From Armigeres subalbatus (Eukaryota; Arthropoda; Insecta; Diptera; Culicidae): a stretch of DNA of 64,000 nt. Position 1 is the first letter of the stretch, and each line of letters starts with the position of its first letter. The stretch lies in contig NC_085141.1 in NCBI RefSeq assembly GCF_024139115.2, positions 379,532,995 through 379,596,994 of the forward strand. The letters run 5' to 3'. The translations under genes and the position numbers were made by a program. Shown in pieces: positions 32,398-45,110 of the stretch. The notes beneath the pieces were generated by a model. The model saw nothing but the letters and a program-made list of their open reading frames with translations, was not told the DNA's origin and ran no database searches.

Positions 32398-32800
32398 GTA
32401 AGGAGAGGGGAAGAAAAATGTGAAGAGGTATGAAAGCATAAAAAATCTATACAATCTGGTTGACATATCAATAAAAGCAGATATTTTCAGGTTGATTTTC
32501 TATAGAACGTATTGAAAATGAGTATTCTACGTCAGTTTATGATGTGTTTTTCACGACACAAATGATCACGTAAATCTTTTGAATAAATTTAAAATCAGAA
32601 TTCGTTTCTAAAACAACTAGAATAATAATAAAATTAAACATCATTATTGTCTCAGCTTTTTTGATCTGCTATGATATGGGGTGTAAAAAATTATACTCTA
32701 GTTAGTTTTTAGATCGCGGATTTCCAAAATTCGATATACGATAATTTATAGAGTCAAGGCATAATGAGCTTACGGTGCGAAATAAACATCTCTCACTTCC

Positions 32801-32905
32801 ATAGACGAAGTGATATTATTCCATTTGTTTTCATTTCTTGATTATACCTCAATAGATATACGTTTTGACCTCAATAGTGAGAACGTACTCAGTGTCTCCA
32901 CATCC
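32801..32905 (+). mobile_element. Diverged copy of the TCGAC-tailed short repeat
   Basis: AGACGAAGTGATATTATTCC, then AGATATACGTTTTGACCTCA and GTACTCAGTGTCTC follow the same order as at 29446 and 59389, at lower identity. It directly abuts the long hairpin at 32916. Confidence 0.5.
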
Positions 32906-32915
32906 TATTCAAAAT

Positions 32916-33095
32916 ATTTAAAAGTTGATTGTAAAAAAATCTTGCTAAAATTTCAGCTGATGATTTCTATTGGATTTTTATCAGGAATGCGATCATGTAC
33001 GATGCTTACCGTACATGATCGCATTCCTGATAAAAATCCAATAGAAATCATCAGCTGAAATTTTAGCAAGATTTTTTTACATTCAACTTTTAAAT
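32916..33095. repeat. Near-perfect 86-bp-arm hairpin with 8-nt loop
   Basis: The left arm 32916-33001 and right arm 33010-33095 are reverse complements with about one mismatch; the loop is ATGCTTAC. The innermost stem is GCGATCATGTACG. The sequence lies in the first intron of the host gene. The arms are far more alike than in the surrounding decayed repeats, so the palindrome is young or maintained. They are longer and straighter than a typical microRNA precursor. Confidence 0.92.
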
Positions 33096-33395
33096 GTTTT
33101 CCAAAAATGATGCAAATTTTCAACACCTGCCTGCCTCATATTTAAACTTTTGTGCGGGAAACTGAATATGTGTCAATTTTGGCCAAAATGAGATTTTGAT
33201 ACACTCTGAATGCTCGTAAACAATTGGAATTTTGACAAAAAAAAACTAAACAAAAATTCGCTGTTGTACTATCAATTTTGTGTTTGCTTTAGAAATTACT
33301 TAACGCCCAACTCAGTGAGCGATCAAACTTTGATCAGACAAGACGCTTGTTAGCTCGGTTTCGATTTCGATCAAATTAGTTTATCCTTCTCAGGT

Positions 33396-34100
33396 CAAAA
33401 TGTCGAGTGTAGTCGTGGTGAATAATACGCTGACCATCATGTTTCCAGGAGAGGCCGTTCAGCCAACAATAACAGACATGGTCAGCTTCACCAAATCCAT
33501 GTAAGGTGGCCTATCGGCGATGGAAGCGGCATATAAAATTTCTGATGAGAAATCTGTTCTCATACACATCATGAAACTCGTTATTGCCAACAACGAACAA
33601 TTACTGCTGAGTGCTGAAGTGCTGAACACCGCTTTGTGGTTCTGGACATCCTGAAGAATTTTGCCGAAAACAACTAGGGTGTTGGTACGAAGGATCTCAA
33701 GCTAGAACAATATTTCAAGAATATTGCAAGCACGCTGCTTGTACAATTCCTAATTATTTTTTCCGTTACAATACAGTCAATTTCCACCAGAACTTTGTTG
33801 AACACATCATTTTTACAAATGTCAATTTTTTTGCGATACGAATATTTGCAACGTGGGAAATTCCATATATCGGAATATCCTGAGTGTGTCTAAAATTATG
33901 ATTTCATAAATAATAACATCTAGCGACTAAGTTCTAAACTAACCCATGCCTCATGTCAAAGCACACGCCTTCTTGAAAAGATGCATTTTAAAATGGGTAT
34001 GATTTTCATATTTAAGAAAAATAAGCATGAAAAATCACTGTTTTTTTTTAAGGTTTACTGGTGGGACTATGAATGAAGTAGAAACCTTTGCACACTGTAA
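33396..34100 (+). other. Possible decayed coding remnant
   Basis: From 33400 a frame opens MSSVVVVNNTLTIMFPGEAV and meets a stop near 33502. The same frame then continues as coherent sequence (KISDEKSVLIHIMKLVIA) to another stop near 33652. I recognise no family. It may be an old gag-like fragment or chance. The rest of the stretch is AT-rich without features. Confidence 0.2.
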
Positions 34101-34109
34101 CATAATTCC

Positions 34110-34500
34110 TTTCGAAGCAGTTTGCCAACCGTACACGAAACATGCCGTCCAAGAAGACGCTATAGACGTAAAACGCTAAAAACGTAATAGTTTAAAGTCA
34201 TTTTTGTCATTTTCTTGTCAGAGTCAAATTATTTTGTCAGTTTTTATGCTATTTAGACGTCTATTGTCATTGTACGCGCTCAAAATCGACCGAAGCAGTT
34301 TTTCCGACTCACATGGAACATGTTGCCCAATGCTTCATCATAGAAACTAAGTCCGAAGTTTTTTTTATCAAATATAAGAAAGTGTCCAATACCAGATTTA
34401 TAAAAATGGAAACTTAATAACTTTTGAAGCAGTTTTCCAGCCGTACAAGAATCATGTCGTCCATTAAGACACTGTTGAAGTGACTCAAAAGACATTATAA
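34110..34500. repeat. Three diverged tandem copies with CATG-rich motif
   Basis: Segments near 34115, 34290 and 34423 share GAAGCAGTTT, a CC-rich step, GTACA or CACATG and CATG(T/C)(C/T)G(T/C)CCA. Spacing is about 175 and 133 bp. This looks like an old tandem duplication. Confidence 0.4.
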
Positions 34501-36300
34501 TTTACAACTTTAATAGATATTCTATCCCATTATCTCATTCTTAGTCATATAGATTGATCTGAACAATGTCATTTTTGTCTTTATGGTCAGAAGGAATGAA
34601 GTATGCGTTCGTTGAATTACTTTGTTTGCCTAAGTTATTGGTTAATTGTAAGTTATGTCTTGTAAAAAGTGTTCGTACATTTAGTTTTTTTTTATTGTCG
34701 TTCCTTTGTCAAGGTAGCCTAAGACTATAATGAGTAACTGATTCGATACCAAACTAACTGTTATTGTCTATAATGTACTAATGATTAGTTATGAGTCAGC
34801 TATAGGATTCACTTTTCGGTGGCAAAGTAAAGCTTCATCACGTCTATTACCTAGCTATTAGTAAAAATTATCGAAAATGAAGCCTAAAAAGATTGTTCAT
34901 ATACCATAATGTATGGTATTTTTATTATGGCTCTTCGAATGAGACATAACAAAATAAGACTGGCACCACGTTCCTAGTTTTAAACAAACGTCTACTCAGT
35001 GAATCCAGCAGTCAATTCCGTACGAATGTCTTGATTTCCTTGTTTATCAATAAATGCCTAGCTAGCTAAATGTAAGCGTGGCTACGGCTCATCGTCACAG
35101 GGAACAAATCAGAAAAGTATTGCCGAAAAGAAGAGAATTCACATCATTATCACTGATGAAAAAGGCCTCTGCCTGACTGCACTACCATTCGAGGCTTCAA
35201 GACACGATGTTCGTTGGATCAAATGCACATGCGTTAAATTAGTAGCAGATATGTAACGCGGCATAAAACAAAAATAGTCAACATGTGATACCATCCCGAC
35301 AGGATATGTCTTTGGTTGTCATCTCAGTGCTAATGGCGTAAGCCCACCCATCGCATCAAGATCACATATTCGAGGGGTGGGAAAACTAAGCATGAAAAAT
35401 CACTGTTTTTGTACCCTTATTTACAAAAACCCCTCCCCGCGAGGTACCCAACCACCCATGATCAAGCTTAGGTGGCATCCTGAAAGATGATTATATTGTC
35501 TTTTGAAATAGCCCAAAAAATCTGAAATTAGCCGAACAATAAAAAAGTTATAACGATTTCAGTGTGGAGTAAATGTGACCCCAGAGCACAGACAATGTAA
35601 ATTTTTTGATAAAAGTAAACTGTAGCACTTATTTTTAAGATTTTTTGAGTCAAAGAGGTACCGACTGTTTACTTCGATGAAATTTACTTCCAGTTGGCAG
35701 CAGCAGTGAGAAGTATGGACAACAACCTTCCGTGCATCTTGTTTACGGTACTCCGGCGTTATACCGGCGTTTCTATCTGTTTTGTTAAACCTGCTACTCT
35801 ATGTTTTGAAATTTTCACCATGAGCTCAAGACAAAAGGTTAAACTAAAATTTACAAGAAACGGATTGTTTGATTTTATAAGCTTTGGATTTGGAGCAATC
35901 GATGGTTGTTATTATTAAAACAACGTGTGGTATAATTAGATAATTTGATAAAAAGTGCCATTTCCACTCAGGTCTGATTTAGAAATTCTAGAGCGAACTG
36001 CGATGTACTCACAGTGCTTATCTGCTTCGATGTTGCATTGGGGGTATACCGTCGTCTCAAGCATATTTGTCCCATGTATAGGCAATGTCCTTCCCCGGTA
36101 GGCACCAGAAGCACCCACTAAAAGATTAGTGAACTGTAATGGAGTACTGAAAAATTTGGGCAATATTTCATCGTGATAGTTTGCCTAAACAAAGAAAAAT
36201 GGGCTCAGAATTAGCGAAAAAGGCTTTGTTCACCTTTGACTTATAAGCCGTGATCACGATTTATGCGAGATCTTCACGGTCGTTAGACATACAGCCATAT
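34501..36300. other. Intron-like sequence, no gene seen
   Basis: Only short frames without motifs occur. Nothing here resembles an exon with splice signals or a defined element. Confidence 0.45.
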
Positions 36301-37640
36301 CCAATTTTGCATTCTAGTTCTGTCGGCCAACTGAACTGCAAAACTTACATCGATGAATGTGTCGCCTCTTGATCCTCTGAGTTTTGGTGCACAACCATCG
36401 CTAAGCAGGACAACAATGGCCAGACGATTGCCAAGGCTTTAACGTTTCCCGCTATGACCATCGGTTCTAAGCCGATTAGCTTTGTCGCAATAGTACCTAA
36501 GACACTGTTATACTGTTCTATCGTCCACCTTTGTAAAGCACAACTTCAACAGAAATATACAAGACAAGCCTGTTCACCATCAGCGGAGTGTTAGTTGTCT
36601 GCGATATTGACACAGATCAAACACCTCCTCGATTCTGACGCTGCAATTTCGACTTCAGTGGTTTCATCCAGCCCTTTGTGCTGAATCATTTCTGTTGGGT
36701 ATAGGACTTTTACCTAAATCTCATCAACCAGTACCTCCTCTGTTAACTTTTTCTAAGCAAAACTCTTCTGCACAGCATCCCGCTTAAAAACGAATCTCCT
36801 AGATCAGAGAGTTTATTATCACCTTCCATTGTCTTCATGTCTTCCGCATAGCCCTTACCGTCATCTCCAGAGATAATCGCTTTGCTTCTGTATCTTACTT
36901 TGCCTCTTCTGTTGATTGAACCACCTTTTCTCTTACGAAAACCATCTCGGCTGCCTGCTTCGTGGCTTTTTTCGCCCTTTTTAGGTTTCCTCCCTCAGGG
37001 CTTTTATTGGTCTCCCGGTTAACTTTGAGTCCCTAATTTATCATTGGGGCTTGATAATTTGATTTTATCGGGCAAACGACCTGTCCAATTGTTCTCAGTT
37101 TAGGAGTCGTGCCGTCAGCTTGTAACCTATAAAAAATTGAACTTGAACGTATAACCTATAAAAAATCACGAAAATAAGGGTAAGAAGGTAAGGTAAGGTG
37201 CCTCAACTTGACTTAGCGCTAACCCATCCTCTACAGTAAAGAGGCGAATCTTCTGTTTTACCGCCGTAGTGCTTTCCAGCAGGGATAAACCACTACGATA
37301 AGGTCGCCGAAGGTAAGCGCTGTATGTTTAAAAGCCCGGCTGTAGTTTGAACAGTTATTCAAGAAGGACACGGTCATGTCCATAATGTCTGTGATCACAT
37401 CATTTTTTCATGCGCTTCAGCCTTATCTTTACTCTATTGATGACTGAACTTTACCGTCAACGGAAGTTTGCGTTGACATGCACCGCCTTATCACGAAAGG
37501 GTAGTTTCACACCTAACGAGGGCGGTTCGTAAACATCAAAATATCAGCTTCTCCGTCACTGAGTCTGACGATATGACCAGATTAATACTCCGCTGATACG
37601 AAATCTTTATGCCCTTAACAGCAGCAGGATAAGCGGCACT
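36300..37640 (-). pseudogene. Decayed non-LTR ORF1-like remnant
   Basis: On - the stretch around 36880-37000 reads KKATKQAAEMVFVREKVVQS followed by acidic and Lys-rich sequence, broken by many stops. It has the composition of the basic, coiled N-terminal part of retrotransposon gag-like proteins, and the region is less AT-rich than its flanks. No zinc knuckle was found. The assignment is tentative. Confidence 0.3.
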
Positions 37641-39110
37641 CTCTTTAAGGATAATGTGACCAGATCCTGCTGCATTTTTCAACTTCATTTTACAAATTTA
37701 TTCCAATTTTTGCAGGCTTACAAATATTTTTATAATTTTTTTTTCGGCCAAAATCTATGCGAAATGCACTTTTCAAGTGTTCATTTTCAAGACAATGACG
37801 TAATCCAGGTAGGCGTCCCGCGTTTCGCAGGATGCTTACTGGTAACATTATTTAAGGAGAAACCTAGGGAGAAACAACTGTTGCTTTTAATAAAAGGTCT
37901 AGAAAAAAAAATGGATTTTTGAGGGATTGGAAAAAAAATGAAAGAATAAATTGATCGGTGCGCAGTTCACAAATTGCAGCGACGCGTCCCTGGTGGTGAG
38001 TAGACAAAAACATTTAACACTTAACAACCGCGATTTTTTTTCCATTTTTTTTAAACAAATAAGGCCGATACAAATATTAAATTTATTCTATGTCCGACAG
38101 CTCTTGAAAAGTACGAGGGGGGGGGAATACAAAAAATAACAAGGAAACGAAAAAAAAGTTCAAAATGCAAATAATCCATGGAAAATTTAAAATTTTAATA
38201 CAAAAATTTTAGCAAAGAAATTTTGAGAATGCAAAGGACATAAATATTTGTAGCATATTTATCCAGTAATGAATTTAGCATTAATTTTATAAAATTAAAA
38301 AAAAAATGGAACTTATTTCATTAGAAGTTTTTGTTTTTCTTTTTGGAAAAGTGCTGTTGAATCTATAACACCATTTTTTAAAGCACTTTTAGAATTAGAG
38401 GCTTTTGTTTAAATCAAGTCTAAAACTCAAACTGGTTGAATCAATAAGGGCAATGGTCAGATGTACTTTTGAAATCACAGATGCGTTGTCTGAGCCTGGC
38501 TGTTTAAAAAATTTCTTGCATAGGTTTGGAATTGCAGTCTTCCCGGACTATATGGAATACATGTGAAGTCTGAAGCAGAATCGGTGAAGCACGTCATATC
38601 AGCCCATGTTCCTCAAATTATTGGAATGCCATGCTACTTGTTGGTGGCATAGATACAACCTCGGGTCAACCCGTAAAGAGGATGCAATGGACGCTAAACT
38701 CACCCATGCAAGAGTCGTAAGGAAGTCATTTCGGCTCATGCACGGCGGTTGCTGCTTGGGAGCTTCCAAACCCCGCATGATCTGCGATGTCTTCTCAGGT
38801 ATCTAGTAGCAGATTTTCGTTTACCTTACTCCATGCAAAGGTACAAAACACTGAAAACAACCTAGATTTTTGAGACCTACAGTTCCACTTGTTTTATGAA
38901 AAATAAAACATTCTTCCAACAAGTTCTAAAATAAATCTCCATTGCTTTGTAAAAATAACTAATCAAAGTTACACAATGCATTGGCTATACGGGACCTAGA
39001 TTGGTTTCCTTCTTAGTAGTCAGCACCCATTTACATGTGGCATTCATCAAGTGGAATCCAATTTTCACACACTCACTCTTGTGTTCTGAGCTTTAGGCCC
39101 AATTAGGGCT
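37641..39110. other. AT-rich sequence with a repeat at 38062-38125
   Basis: AAGGCCGATACAAATATTAA and a GGGGGGGG tract near 38118 repeat the motif seen at 27970. A moderately GC-rich patch at 38580-38810 has a 66-codon frame without recognisable motif. No gene is called. Confidence 0.35.
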
Positions 39111-39114
39111 TCAA

Positions 39115-39205
39115 TTTTTCCCGGGAATCAACTTCCCGGGAAATGGGAAATGAAATAATAATTTCCCGGTATTTCCCGGGATCCCGGGAAATAAAAAAGA
39201 ACTCT
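39115..39205. repeat. TTCCCGGGAA palindrome cluster
   Basis: Several overlapping copies of TTCCCGGGAA occur in 80 bp, including GGGATCCCGGGAA. It resembles the subterminal motif clusters of non-autonomous hAT-like elements, but no terminal repeat or duplication was found. Confidence 0.45.
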
Positions 39206-39674
39206 CGAATATAATTCAAAATCGTAGTTTCCTGTCTTTAAAAAAATCGTAGTTTAAATTTTGTCGTAAAATATGGTTTTGAAAATATACATTCGACATC
39301 AGGGAGGCTTGCTATTTTGTCCTCAAATGATGAAAGAGTTGTTGAAAGCCTGAGAAAGATTTTGTTCAGTTCGAAAAGCGTTTACTCCTTCTACAAAACG
39401 TTCGCCATGTCATAAGTATCAGCATCTGCTCTGGATCAAGAGTAAGATCTGCAGTGTCCTGATGAGCTCCACTATGTGCTACTTCTCCATATTTCTTTAA
39501 AAAAAAACTTTTTCAAGTTGTATCCGCATTTTTTTTTCAATTTTTGGACAACGATGGCTTTGAGAGATTCTCTTTATTATCGCCAAAATATTCCTAACAT
39601 GAACTATTCTTATACTCGACGACTTTTTTTTAGTGCATAGAATCTTCTGGTCAACTTTGAAGGATAAACCATTT

Positions 39675-40330
39675 TTATTCATGTACGTCCACTTGAATAC
39701 GTTTTGTATTTAGAGCAGATAAAATATCTAGCGCTTGCTTGGTGATTTCGTCTTCGTTCTTATGTGGTGCGTGGCCGGCCTCCGTTCGTTCATACTGTGG
39801 AGTTGCTGTTGATATCGAATTTCGATGGCATAGTCGATGGGGCTCAGCATTCGGGATCCAGTTGTAAGGCCACCGGGTCCGAGCTGTAAAACGTAGACAT
39901 CGGTTGATGAATACTTGCAAATCTATGTGATCTCTGCTAATAAGCGCAAAGTCTCACTGGTCTATAACATCACAGATTTCACGTACTCGAGGTTTGGGGC
40001 ATTGCCTGGACCGATTGGATCTCCATGTTCTATGTTGATCTTGTGCCGAGATTATTCGATTGTTCTATGGTGGTGGGCTGGTAGAGTGGCCAATGATTTC
40101 CTTGATTACGAAGGGCAATTGCAACAGAGATATAATACATCCATCCTTGCCTCTAGACCTCCCTTGCTTCTAGGGACGTTCTGCAGTTTTTTGTGATTCA
40201 GATGATTGAAGGCTTGTCCATGGTCAATCAGAAACGAATAGAGGGACTCTTGAAATCTATTGACCTGCTCCAGGATGACGCAAAGCTTGGCAGTATTGTT
40301 CTGCTGTCATCGGAGACTTGTCAACCTTTC
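39675..40330 (-). pseudogene. Decayed non-LTR reverse transcriptase
   Basis: On -, near 40290-40190, a frame reads ILEQVNRFQESLYSFLIDHG and then QAFNHLNHKKLQNVPR. This corresponds to the RT block normally seen as LYxxFIDYEKAFDSxxR, with the first catalytic Asp; here the Glu-Lys-Ala-Phe step is altered. At 39920-39675 the tail reads LQVFINRCLRF-like sequence with WPYNWIPNAEPHR, the usual post-RT region. The intervening part, including the YxDD box, is lost or unreadable. RTE/CR1-like in style. Confidence 0.65.
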
Positions 40331-41450
40331 CCTATATCCGAATTAGAATAAGTCGTCAAAAGTTGAAGAATTTGTGCTAAGGTCGAGCAACGTTTCAGCT
40401 GATCATTTGGATCGGTGAGTGACTGACATGTCGCGTCTTTCCCTGGCATCCACGGATTTGTCCTTGTTCCAAATCTCAGGTTCCAATCAGGCGTCGTGAA
40501 ATATCGAACAGTAGGCGGTGATCGCCGGTTGTTTCGACTTTCTTCCCATTGTCGGCCGGGGCGTCCAACCGCCTCTCCCGTCTGCAGCCAGCAACTTACT
40601 TTTTTAGAACCGAGAGATCGTTCGTTGAAGCACTTGAAACTCGGGTAGTGGATGTTCTGGAAGGGGGCGGCTGAAAATGCTTTATCGAAACCTACGAGAA
40701 CAATATTGGTGAACTGCGCACTCAGCGAAAAGAATGGATTACAGAAATTATTATGATTACCGTCGGAAGATTGAGGAGCGTTGAAAAGCAAAGGCTGAGG
40801 AACGAGAAAAATCAGAGGAGTAAAGTAAGAATCCCACAACAATATGTATCTCTGTGAGTGGGACTCGGGCGCTGCTGCAGACAGGAAAGGCGGGCATGGG
40901 TCGACTTCCCTACCGATGAAGAAAGGATGGATGCTGCCACTGGATATTATTGCTTCAATTACTCACTGACTTGGACAGCTGAAAAGAAAAGAAAAGTGCA
41001 GGCAGTTTGAACAGCTTCTTAAAGTCCCAGTTTTCTTCAACAAGCAGCCATCCGAGGCATAAAATCTAAAGGGGCCCCAAGGTCGATCGGCTGTCGGCGG
41101 ATGTATATAAATCTAAATGACATCCAGTATAGTAAAGAAAGACGTAAGTCCTACGTCAAAAATTGTCAGTAAAAAAAGATGAAAAATGCTTTAAGATACA
41201 AATATAGTTATAAGGGAAATCGCCAAATGTTGAACGGTTAAAATTCTTGCTTATTATTGAACACTCATAATAAATGCACGTGTGCTCAACAATAGGCGAC
41301 AAAATTGACCTTTAAATATTTGGCAAAGGCCTATTAAGTTTTTAAAATTTTACGACTGGCGAGAGTCTAAAAGCTGAGATCTATACAAATTGTATTTGAG
41401 TATTTGGACATGTTTTTTGACGAGGTATTTTTATGGCAAAATTTGATGAA
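40331..41450. other. Unassigned sequence left of retroposon pieces
   Basis: A 173-codon frame is open on - at 40321-40842, but its composition is irregular and I see no domain. It may be the upstream part of the decayed retrotransposon to the left. Confidence 0.3.
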
Positions 41451-41451
41451 A

Positions 41452-41640
41452 ATTAAGGAGACTTTCAGCCCTAGGCAATGTTCGGAATTGTGACATAGGG
41501 AGCGGGTCCATTTGGGCAGCACCGCCTATTCCCGTCTGCAACCTTAATAACTCGACCGCGTTCCAGCCAAATTTTTTTTGTCTTTATTAAGGAGACTTTC
41601 AGCCCTAGGCTGGCTCGTCTCCGTTAGAGCAGTTATTCTT
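41452..41640 (-). mobile_element. Two short 3'-end retroposon pieces
   Basis: TTAAGGAGACTTTCAGCCCT occurs at 41455. A longer piece starts TTTTTTTTGTCTTTATTAAG near 41573 and ends near TCGTCTCC at 41622. Read on -, the longer one ends AATAAAG-ACAAAAAAAA, a polyadenylation signal and poly(A), as expected for the 3' end of a retroposed RNA. A third copy with duplication lies at 54800. Confidence 0.65.
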
Positions 41641-42990
41641 TAGACTTGTATTGAGATCTAGTGTTCAAACACGTTAGTGGATGTTCTTTTGACTCTCCAG
41701 ATAAATTACATACGCTTTAGTAAGAAATCCTGCCTTTCAAATGTCATTTTTAATTTTCGTTCTGCTGATTTCTGTGACCTTCTCATGCCTCAGCAAATGG
41801 AAACAAATATTTTCATACCATAGTTGCATATGATATCTACAAGATCACGATCATTATTTGAAATGTGATAAAAATGTACCATCGCCACATAATCATATAA
41901 TGTGTTCGACAGATTATAATATTCTTGATCTAAACATTTCAAAGTACCTTAATTTTGATCTATTTTTATACAATCTCAAATTTTGAGCAAAACATTTCAT
42001 CGGTCATTCATCCAAAGAGTTTTCTTTAGTTTTACATGAGAATTTGTTTTTATTTTGGCCACTTGCATTTTTTATCAAGCCTTCAAATGACTTCATGTGA
42101 GTGTGCACTTCTAAAGCTTTTGAACTCGCTACCCAAATCAATCACAAATTGCTTACAATGGAAAGATCCATTAATTACGTAATGCAAAAAATTGGTCATT
42201 TTTAAACTCCTTCCCCTATGTCACACTTTTTGTATTCCCCCTTTAAGATCGATATGATGTATGGATGTTCCTTTAATGCTTTGTTGGGAGGTGAATTGAA
42301 GTGTTTTATTAGCTATTCTGATGCAAATATCATAGATTTTAGATTTGGTTTTACTCTTTGGGCGATTCTACATAATAGACTCTGTCTTCTACAAAAGTGT
42401 CGATTTTAGAAGTATCCGTCAATTGGAGGTGTCCATCGCTGAGGACCTTCCTCTATTGATTGTACAATGTACGTACATGCATCCCAAAACAGCTGTAGTA
42501 TAAAAATATTTCCATAAACAGTGAAGAAAGCTGTCATATTCGTGTCGATTCTCAAAACTGTTAAAAAATAATGCTTGTAGGTATGCATTGCCATTTTATG
42601 ATCTGTGAAAGGCAATCAGTCCCATAGACACACTCGTATGACAACTTTATGATCCAATAATATGATTGTTGTTTATGAGCATTGTAAAATAAATGGATTC
42701 CCGATGCTTTCCATCCCAATTAGAGTTCTACTCATGATCTCAGCTATCATCAGAAAATTGATATAATTTCAATGGAACAGCTGAACTATTAAAGTTGATC
42801 GATTAGCACTGTAGTTGGTTGTAATAAATCATTTTCAAAAAATTTACAAATCCGAAGTTTGTTAAAATTATTACTTGGACAGCTTTATTCAATGAAGCCA
42901 CACACCATTAAATTCTTGAAATTTATTCTTCTAACGATTCACCCCTCTACGAAACGTGAATTTGAATGAATTACCCTAATCTCTCCGCCT
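41641..42990. other. Intron-like AT-rich sequence
   Basis: No gene or defined element is seen. The open frames are short and AT-driven. Confidence 0.5.
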
Positions 42991-44150
42991 AATTCTCCTT
43001 CCTCATAAAACAAAGCAAAAAAGGCAAACCCGTCATTTCTAACCCAGGGGCGCTTTCGTGCAAAGTGTCATCCGGCTCATCACGAAAGGGATAATACGAC
43101 AAGTCGTTCAACACAAGTCTACCGTGTAGCGATATCCAGTCGACGGCGGGCGTCGTCACGATCGACAAGGGGCCAGGCAACTCAGCGAAGCACCGATACC
43201 GCTGCTGCTGTGAGCGTGTGATTAAAACTGTTTCCAAGGAAAACTTTAGAGCGAACTCTTTTCAACACGCAAGCGAGCGAACATGGTTGAAGAAGCCCTT
43301 GTGTGCGTCGTGCGGAGCAAAGATATCCTTTCTGCTCTAATGATGATTATGATGGCCCATATAGAATCGCATGCGGGCGACGACGACGTTGCACAGTGAC
43401 GCTTATCAGTGGAAACGTGGAACAAAGAATCGAAGATGTGTTAAAATTTTGAGCCCCCAATCTAATTTTGGTACAATCCAGCTATCCTACAATCAAGCAG
43501 CCACTGTGCGCCGACATTGTGGAAGTGTCCCACGTACCAGCCATATCACTTCTCCACGGTGACTCCGCGGGGGAGACTCGACGACGGTTCTGACGGAGCG
43601 TGTTTTCAAATCACTGTTTTTTTTCCTTCCCAACTCCGGTAATGGTCGTCCTGCTGCTGTTGCTGGTGTACTACTAGGAAGGTTAGTTGCGCTTCGTGTT
43701 TCGTTTTATGCCGTACCATTGCCAACACTCCCCGTCCCACCATTAGGTCGCTTCTTCGTCGCCATCGTCATCATTTGCCAGGAAAGCACAGTTTTGCAGT
43801 TTTTATGGGTCATGCACGTGAATTTTCCGCCGTGTTGGATGATCCGGCTGGATGGGGACGTGGGGTGAGCGATGATTGCAGTGCGGTGATATTCATAATT
43901 AGATAATTTGTTTTTGTTATTTCGTTTAGAGTTCCAGGGGGTGCTACCATGGTCCGCTTCACATGTACCAATCGAGAGTGGCAGCGACGCCAATGTCGGA
44001 AGTGAGGCATTAGCCATTCGGTGCACAACAGCGCGCGCTGGATGGTTTTCGTTGGTTGATTGCATATTTGACAGAGAATTTCGGCCGAAATGACATCAGG
44101 AGGAAGCCCACCCAGAGCCAGTTCCGATGGAACAAGATATTTTCATGAAT
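42990..44150. other. CpG-rich, transposon-free island
   Basis: This stretch is markedly richer in G, C and CpG (CGACGGCGGGCGTCGTCACG near 43140, CGGGCGACGACGACG near 43375) than its surroundings and contains no repeat I recognise. No exon can be supported: frames are short and no motif is seen. It may be regulatory DNA or an untranslated alternative first exon of the host gene. Confidence 0.35.
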
Positions 44151-44291
44151 TTGTCCACATGCAATATGCCGAGGGTGCAGTTGGGAGCTATAGGCTTGCT
44201 ACTGGTATACTGCCTGTAATCACATATCTTTCCTATATGAATGGGAAAAGAAAATCATGAGAAAAAATATTTACGCTCTTTTAGTGTAATG

Positions 44292-44491
44292 TCTTCAACT
44301 GTCTAAGACGATTTCAGTATTTTCCATTTAATTCCATTACGGTTTGTTATCGTTATAGATACGTATATAGACCCTTCGACTTGAGTCAAGTAGGAGACAC
44401 TGAAGACGGCCTCACAGTTGAGGTCTGTAAAGATAACAAAACGTAGTGGAATTAAATGGAAAGTACTAAACTCGTCTTAGACAGTTGAAGA
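44292..44491. mobile_element. 200-bp foldback made of two inverted short repeats
   Basis: The ends TCTTCAACTGTCTAAGACGA and its complement TCGTCTTAGACAGTTGAAGA-like sequence are inverted. The left half is the 5' part of the repeat seen at 29446; the right half is the same repeat in reverse (AGACACTGAAGACGGCCTCA, then GTAGTGGAATTAAATGGAAA). It is therefore a head-to-head pair folded around about 44385. Confidence 0.75.
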
Positions 44492-45110
44492 AAAAATATT
44501 ATATCTACACACTTTTTTAGTTCAAATATTTTGGTTAGTTCATAAAATTAAGCTGGTCGACTAAACAGGGAGCGGTCTTCCGCGGTGGGAGTCTCCATCG
44601 ATAAACTTTGACCGGGTAGCCAACTGTGGCTGTACAGATGTCTAAGAATCCAATTGTTAAGTCGTACTGTTCTCTGGAGTTCCATCGCTGCAGCCAGATT
44701 GGAAACCCAACTTTAGCGAACAACATCGATCCATAAAACCGAACGAAAAGAGGAGTTTTTCAGAGCGAAGGACTTCCGCAAAACACTATTCGGAGCGAAG
44801 GATTTGCGCAATGAATTGAAGAACTGATCAGAACGTCAGTCAAACTATGACAATATTCATATCGCATTTAAAAACAAAAAAGAAAAAAAATCGCACTTTG
44901 AGAGCGACAGCTTTCGTATTACTGCTATACAGGACTTGGTCGGTTGGTATCAAGATGAGGAGGCGAGGCTAGCGAGGTAGGGGATGAAACGCAGCCATGG
45001 GGACTATGGGGAGCGTGGGTACTTACGCCATGGGAAGACCAGGGAGACTCGCACACCTCCGTGGGTGGGACTTATACCAGTGTTGGGGTGCCCCGAAAGT
45101 CCAAGCTGGA
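44492..45110. other. Probable 3' flank of the decayed retroelement
   Basis: Moderately GC-rich sequence without a clear frame. It probably includes the 3' UTR of the RNase H-bearing element to the right, which runs on -. No polyadenylation end was identified. Confidence 0.3.

Noticed and set aside
32916..33095. microRNA precursor
   Set aside because: Arms of 86 bp with almost no bulges and an 8-nt loop are longer and more perfect than a normal pre-miRNA. A hairpin siRNA locus or fold-back event fits better.
40321..40842. A 173-codon frame on -
   Set aside because: Irregular composition, no recognisable motif and no neighbouring signals. It may be debris of the decayed retrotransposon at 39675, but that cannot be shown.
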